NCBI RefSeq assembly: GCF_000401215.1
Contig: NZ_ASRV01000133.1
Span: 1-37,752, forward strand
Origin: Clostridium sartagoforme AAU1
GTDB taxonomy: Bacteria > Bacillota > Clostridia > Clostridiales > Clostridiaceae
Direction: 5' to 3'
DNA length: 37,752 bases
The position numbers were made by a program, and so were the translations under genes. Below, piece after piece: positions 33,487 to 37,752 of this stretch. The notes under the pieces are model-generated. The model saw only the letters and a program-made list of their open reading frames with translations, was not told the DNA's origin and ran no database searches. Each line of letters starts with the position of its first letter. Position 1 is the first letter of the stretch.

Positions 33487-34935
33487 CTATTCTTTTTCAT
33501 AAGGTAAAGTAATTTTAAAAGTAGAACCACCATATTCATTATTTGATGCTAAGATAGAACCTTGGTGAGCTATTACGATTGCTTTACATATTGAAAGTCC
33601 AAGTCCCACTCCTCTTCCTTTATCAGCAACATGGGTTGGCATGGTTATAAAACCATTGAAAATATCATTAAGTATAGCAGGATCAATACCATAACCGTTA
33701 TCTGATACTTGAAATACCATAAGTGAATTTTCAGGATAAGCACTAAGCATAATTTGTGAATTATCTCCAGAATGCTTAAAAGCATTATCAATTAGATTTA
33801 TAATTACTTGCACAAAAAGTTTACCATCAACATTAACAAGAAAAATATCATCAGGTATAGAAATGGAAAGTCTCGTTAAGTCATAAAAGGATGGAAGACG
33901 AGAAACAGCCTGATTAATAAGATCATCAACGGATTCATAATTAGTGTTAATGGTAAATTTCCCATCAGTAATTCGTGTCATATCTAATATATTTTGAACA
34001 GTCATAATAAGCCATGAAGATTCTTCATTTATATCTGATGCAAGTTTTTGAATTTCTGTATTAGTTAGTGAATTAATATGTTCCATAATAACGTTACTTG
34101 CTCCCATTATTCCTGTTAGTGGAGTACGTATATCGTGAGAAATACTTCTTAAAAGAGTACTTTTTAGATGCTCACTTTCCATATCAAGTTTAATTTTTTG
34201 GCGCTCAAGATAAATATACTCACGATCAAGAATAAGAGCCATTTGATAAACTATTGTATTTATTATTTTACTAGTATCTTCTGTAAAAGGCTCACAAGAT
34301 CGAAATATAATAGTTCCAATCTGATTTGAAACTCCTTTTATAGGCATTTCATAATCAAATGAATTGTTAAAATCAGATAGACTATTTGGTGTGTGAAAAA
34401 AGTCTTTACAACCTTCAAATTTATTGGAATCAAGTTTAATAACACAAGAAAGCCCAGTTTTTTCATAGATGCATTTTAGTGCATTATTAGCAATATTTTC
34501 AGTACCTGCAAGATTTAAAAAACTTTCTGTGATTTCATACATAAACTGGGCAGTACGTTCATTCTGCTTTGCTATTTTAGTCTGGTGTTGAAATTTTGAT
34601 GACATAATGCCGCATATAAGTGCAGCTATTAGAAAAAATATAATTAAAAGAATATCTTGTTTATTACTTATTGCAAGAGAATATAATGGCTCTGTGAAAA
34701 AAAAATTAAACAAATAAACACTAATTATTGCACTAAGAAATCCATAGATATATCCTCTTGTAGCAACAGTAGAAATAAGAACTCCTATTAAGAAAATCAT
34801 AAGAAGATTCTCTTTATGTACTCCCCAATAGTTTAAAAGTAATGAGGAAGAAGTTGCTATAGTACATATAATAAATACAATCATTATACAAAATATATGG
34901 TAATGAAGGTTTTTTATTTGTATAGCTCTATACAT
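33487..34935 (-). CDS. KdpD-like sensor histidine kinase lacking the KdpD/USP domains
   Basis: A membrane kinase of 482 residues. Four membrane segments (about 14-112) match the DUF4118 module of KdpD (GYIYGFLSAIISVYLFNFFFTEP). A GAF-like domain (about 125-235) follows, then HisKA with acceptor H267 (LLRSISHDIRTPLTG) and HATPase with N box (INLIDNAFKHS), G1 (DNGYGID) and G2 (GLGLSICKAI). Full-length KdpD is about 900 residues. This protein corresponds to its C-terminal half; the cytoplasmic KdpD and USP domains are absent. AAGGAGG precedes the ATG and no upstream coding remnant is seen, so this is a natural short form. Confidence 0.92.
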   Translation of the reverse strand: MYRAIQIKNLHYHIFCIMIVFIICTIATSSSLLLNYWGVHKENLLMIFLIGVLISTVATRGYIYGFLSAIISVYLFNFFFTEPLYSLAISNKQDILLIIFFLIAALICGIMSSKFQHQTKIAKQNERTAQFMYEITESFLNLAGTENIANNALKCIYEKTGLSCVIKLDSNKFEGCKDFFHTPNSLSDFNNSFDYEMPIKGVSNQIGTIIFRSCEPFTEDTSKIINTIVYQMALILDREYIYLERQKIKLDMESEHLKSTLLRSISHDIRTPLTGIMGASNVIMEHINSLTNTEIQKLASDINEESSWLIMTVQNILDMTRITDGKFTINTNYESVDDLINQAVSRLPSFYDLTRLSISIPDDIFLVNVDGKLFVQVIINLIDNAFKHSGDNSQIMLSAYPENSLMVFQVSDNGYGIDPAILNDIFNGFITMPTHVADKGRGVGLGLSICKAIVIAHQGSILASNNEYGGSTFKITLPYEKE

Positions 34936-35007
34936 ATGTCTACCTCCTTTTCTAATAAAGAAAATTATAACATAAGAATTTTCTTTTTTGATAAGAGAAG
35001 AATAACT

Positions 35008-35026
35008 TTAGCACAAATTTAACACC
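35008..35026 (-). promoter_or_regulatory. Regulator box upstream of the KdpD-like kinase gene
   Basis: On the minus strand GGTGTTAA (35026-35019) is followed six bases later by GCTAA (35012-35008), so GTTAA and GCTAA are 11 bp apart. It matches the box at 30030-30047 before the trk operon. A TTATAAT -10 lies about 38 bp further on toward the gene. Autoregulation by the KdpE-like protein is inferred. Confidence 0.5.
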
Positions 35027-35208
35027 ACTTATGATAAATTAAAAATTGTAACAACTTTTTATACATTAAAATATACACTATTATAACTCCTAAATAATAT
35101 ACTCGTAAATGATATAAAATAAAAATTAAAAATAAAGTATATTAAAAATTAAAAAAATATGTTGTATTTAAGCGAAAAAAATGATATATTTTATAAAAAT
35201 ACTTTTAA

Positions 35209-35235
35209 TTTAGTTCTGAGAGACTAAGAAGGGGG
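35209..35235 (+). promoter_or_regulatory. PyrR-type RNA hairpin at the uraA ribosome binding site
   Basis: AGTTCTGAGAGACT (35212-35225) matches the PyrR-binding consensus ARUCCNGNGAGGYU at 10 of 12 fixed positions. Both changes keep the stem: U3 now pairs with A12 instead of G, and U4 pairs with G11 instead of C with G. The hairpin ends a few bases before the GGGGG ribosome binding site (35231-35235). Translational repression of the permease when UMP/UTP is high is the likely role; PyrR itself is not in the window. Confidence 0.55.
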
Positions 35236-35243
35236 ATAATCAT

Positions 35244-36533
35244 ATGAAAAAAGTATCAGAAAATGAAGTTTTAATGGTTGATGTCAACGAAAAAGTTCCA
35301 ATGGGGAAGGCGATTCCATTAAGCATACAACATCTATTTGCAATGTTTGGAGCATCTATTTTAGTTCCTATCTTATTTAACATTGATCCAACAACTGTAT
35401 TATTCTTTAATGGAATAGGCACATTGCTTTATGCCTTTATAACAAAAAGAGGGATACCAGCTTATTTAGGATCAAGTTTTGCTTTTCTAGCACCAACGTT
35501 TTTATTATTTAGTGAGGGTTATAATTTTCAAACTGTACAAAGTGGCTTTGTAGTTTCAGGTCTTGTTTTTTCAATAGTAGCAATTATTGTAGGTTATACA
35601 GGGACAGGTTGGATTAACAAATTATTTCCACCGGCAGCAATGGGGGCGATAGTTACTATAATAGGACTAGAGCTTGCTAGTACTGCAGCTGATATGGCAG
35701 GATTTCCAGTTGGAGGATCAAATTCACCAGAACTTAATACAACTTGGGTTATAGTTTCAATGATTACACTTATAACAGTTATATTGAGTAATGTATTATT
35801 AAGAGGATTTTTAAAAGTAATACCTATTTTAATAGGAGTTATTGTTGGTTATATAACAGCTTGCTTTATGGGGCTAGTAGATTTTAATGCTATAAATAAT
35901 GCAACATTCTTTACAATACCACAAATAAAAATAGCTAAATTCGACATGACAGCTATATTAACTATACTTCCAGCTACATTTGTAGTAATAGCAGAACATA
36001 TAGGACACTTAAAGGTTACTAGCAGCATAGTAGGTAAAGATTTATCAGAAAATCCAGGACTTCATAGATCATTATTAGGCGATGGATTATCAACTGTAAT
36101 CTCAGGCATGTTTGGTTCAGTGCCAACTACCACTTATGGCGAAAATATAGGAGTTATGGCCTTAACAAAAGTATATAGTGTATATGTAATATGTGGTGCA
36201 GGAATAATTTCAATAATATTGGGATTTTCAGGTAAGCTTTCAGCTATAATAAGTACTATTCCAACTCCAGTAGTAGGTGGTGTAAGTTTATTATTATTTG
36301 GAACTATAGCAACATCCGGACTTAGAACCTTTATAGAAGAAAAAATAGATTTTTCAAAATCAAGAAATTTAATTCTTACATCAATCATATTTATGGTAGG
36401 ATTAAGTGGTATAAAATTAACTATAGGAGTTGTAGAGTTAAAAGGAATGGGACTAGCAACTGTAGTAGGAATCGCTTTAAATTTAGCATTTATAATATTT
36501 GATAAATTAGGAATTATGAACGAAGAAGCATAA
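35244..36533 (+). CDS. uraA: Uracil/xanthine permease (NCS2 family)
   Basis: A membrane H+-coupled nucleobase transporter of 429 residues, the normal NCS2 length with about 14 membrane segments. Typical UraA segments are seen: SIQHLFAMFGASILVP, GIPAYLGSSFAF, the fold's acidic residue in VIAEHIGHL, and GDGLSTVISGMFGSVPTTTYGENIG. The substrate is most likely uracil, because this sequence type and the PyrR-like hairpin upstream agree. GGGGG lies 8 bp before the ATG. It is monocistronic with a clear terminator. The 308 bp before it hold the kinase box, the divergent kinase promoter and the PyrR-type loop. Confidence 0.92.
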   Translation: MKKVSENEVLMVDVNEKVPMGKAIPLSIQHLFAMFGASILVPILFNIDPTTVLFFNGIGTLLYAFITKRGIPAYLGSSFAFLAPTFLLFSEGYNFQTVQSGFVVSGLVFSIVAIIVGYTGTGWINKLFPPAAMGAIVTIIGLELASTAADMAGFPVGGSNSPELNTTWVIVSMITLITVILSNVLLRGFLKVIPILIGVIVGYITACFMGLVDFNAINNATFFTIPQIKIAKFDMTAILTILPATFVVIAEHIGHLKVTSSIVGKDLSENPGLHRSLLGDGLSTVISGMFGSVPTTTYGENIGVMALTKVYSVYVICGAGIISIILGFSGKLSAIISTIPTPVVGGVSLLLFGTIATSGLRTFIEEKIDFSKSRNLILTSIIFMVGLSGIKLTIGVVELKGMGLATVVGIALNLAFIIFDKLGIMNEEA

Positions 36534-36607
36534 TTAATAGTTATTTATAATAGTAAAAAGTTTATTCTAAAAATGAATATATAAAATTATATAAACTTTT
36601 ATTATAG

Positions 36608-36645
36608 AAAAGCATGTTAATTTTTATTAATTAACATGCTTTTTA
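36608..36645 (+). terminator. Terminator after uraA
   Basis: A 13-bp perfect stem (36608-36620 with 36631-36643, AAAAGCATGTTAA) with a 10-nt loop ends in TTTT. Confidence 0.85.
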
Positions 36646-36749
36646 ACGTTTTAGTTAGATTTGTTAGTGAATAGATGTAATTAGCCAAATTATGTAGTAA
36701 AATAAAACTAGTATTGGTAAAAATTTATTAAGAAATAGAAGGCGATAAT

Positions 36750-37658
36750 ATGAAAATTAAAGGTATTTTATTTACAATACTGTCAGCAATAATATTTGGT
36801 TTTACACCTGCTCTAGCAAACATAACATATAAATTAGGGAATAATTCTTTATCTATGACCTTTTTTAGAAATTTACTTGCTATTCCGATTTTATTTTTTA
36901 TATTAAAACACAAAAAAATTTCTTTAAGAACTGAAAAGAAAGAAGTAAAGAATATATTTATTCTTAGTTTAATAGGCGTTGCTTTAACTACAGCCTTATT
37001 ATATAGTTCTTACTCATATATTGGAGTAGGAGCAGCTACAACATTGCATTTTATGTATCCAATTTTTGTAGCAGTAACATGCAAATTATTTTTTAAAGAA
37101 AGTTTAGGTAAAAGTAAGGTTTTAGCTTTGATAATTTCATTACTTGGTGTATTACTTTTTATGGATATGAAAAATGGTAGTAATATATTAGGAGCATTAA
37201 TGGCTTTAATATCAGGAATAACTTATGCTTTTTATATAGTATATCTTGAAAAGCAAGAGTTAGTAAAAATAAATCCCTATAAATTATCTTTTTATATAGT
37301 TTCTTTTACTTCCGTTGAAATGATAATAGGTAATATTTTGGGTAGATATATAAGATTTAATCTTTCTTTAAAAGTTTATGTTCTAATGATAATTATCTCA
37401 TTATTAACATCAGTAGTAGCTATTATACTATTTCAGTTAGGTGTATCAATTATAGGGGCTACGTCTGCTGCAATATTTTCCTTATTTGAACCAATCACTA
37501 GTATAATTAGTGGATTATTATTATTTAATGAAACTCTAAGCATAAAAAAGGTTTTAGGATGTATAGTTATTTTTATAGCAGTTAGTTATTTGGCATTAGA
37601 ATCAAAATTAAAAGATCAGAACAATAATGAAATAAATAGCGAATATTTAGACGTATAA
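36750..37658 (+). CDS. EamA (DMT superfamily) transporter
   Basis: A 302-residue membrane protein with ten hydrophobic segments in two EamA repeats. The first starts GILFTILSAIIFGFTPALAN and ends YSYIGVGAATTLHFMYPIFV. The second ends FQLGVSIIGATSAAIFSLFEPITSIISGLLLFNE, the classic conserved end. Exported substrate unknown. GAAGGCGAT lies 4 bp before the ATG. It is distantly similar in layout to the EamA gene at 11.7 kb but not a copy. No partner genes. The remaining 94 bp of the window show no gene. Confidence 0.9.
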   Translation: MKIKGILFTILSAIIFGFTPALANITYKLGNNSLSMTFFRNLLAIPILFFILKHKKISLRTEKKEVKNIFILSLIGVALTTALLYSSYSYIGVGAATTLHFMYPIFVAVTCKLFFKESLGKSKVLALIISLLGVLLFMDMKNGSNILGALMALISGITYAFYIVYLEKQELVKINPYKLSFYIVSFTSVEMIIGNILGRYIRFNLSLKVYVLMIIISLLTSVVAIILFQLGVSIIGATSAAIFSLFEPITSIISGLLLFNETLSIKKVLGCIVIFIAVSYLALESKLKDQNNNEINSEYLDV

Positions 37659-37752
37659 AATATATCTTGTGTATTATATTTTTTCTTTAAAAAGAGAGAA
37701 GGATATCATATGAGATAATAATAGTATAATTATATAAACTAACTAAAGTAGA

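Noticed and set aside
1..37752. CRISPR arrays, tRNA or rRNA genes, prophage or insertion sequences
   Set aside because: Reading through the window showed no regular spaced repeats, cloverleaf or T-loop signatures, rRNA segments, integrases or transposases.

Overview
The window is very AT-rich DNA. It has strong AGGAGG-type ribosome binding sites, AGA/ATA-rich codon use, radical SAM enzymes and many small sensory operons. This fits a Clostridium (sensu stricto) chromosome. I see no phage, plasmid, IS element, CRISPR array, tRNA or rRNA. It reads as ordinary chromosomal accessory and housekeeping sequence, mostly on the + strand. The exceptions are one orphan gene near 28.2 kb and a two-component pair at 32.7-34.9 kb.

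Layout. 0-5 kb: an aldo/keto reductase behind a MerR-type promoter; a short DEAD-box helicase; an adenosine deaminase (add) controlled by an adenine riboswitch with an overlapping terminator; a pRiA4b ORF-3-like protein; an orphan gene. 5-11.5 kb: UV damage endonuclease uvsE (frameshifted), a chemotaxis receptor, a SulP anion transporter and a secreted GH18 chitinase. 11.7-18.2 kb: an EamA exporter, then an operon of histidine kinase, response regulator, ABC ATPase and two ABC-2 permeases. This is the gene order of the Bacillus LnrJKLMN lipid/polyene-antibiotic resistance system. Two small orphan proteins follow. 18.3-21.1 kb: a frameshifted methyltransferase and a large methyltransferase-radical SAM/SPASM fusion protein, the least explained locus here. 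21.4-25.1 kb: a histidine kinase, PepSY-like protein and OmpR regulator operon, then a VanY-like D,D-carboxypeptidase; both carry the same direct-repeat box upstream. 25.3-29.9 kb: an orphan protein, a broken cadD, a GNAT acetyltransferase, an ACT-domain protein, an orphan minus-strand gene and an M20 amidohydrolase. 30-35 kb: a potassium module (degenerate TrkA-N-like protein, TrkH, TrkA) that converges on a truncated KdpD-like kinase with a KdpE-like regulator; both operons have a matching 11-bp-period direct repeat upstream. 35.2-37.7 kb: a uracil permease with a PyrR-like RNA hairpin at its ribosome binding site, and a second EamA transporter.

Three genes (uvsE, the methyltransferase at 18.35 kb and cadD) are broken by five single-base shortfalls. 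All five can be repaired by adding one base to an A or T run. This points to homopolymer undercalling in the assembly, or to real slippage at such runs. The uvsE site is also a perfect in-phase A_AAA_AAG slippery heptamer.

The strongest regulatory logic readable from sequence is the adenine-ON switch on add, the putative OmpR-family boxes shared by the kinase and VanY operons, the putative KdpE-type boxes shared by the trk and kdpDE-like operons, a candidate internal operator/promoter before the Lnr-like ATPase gene, and the PyrR-like loop before uraA.
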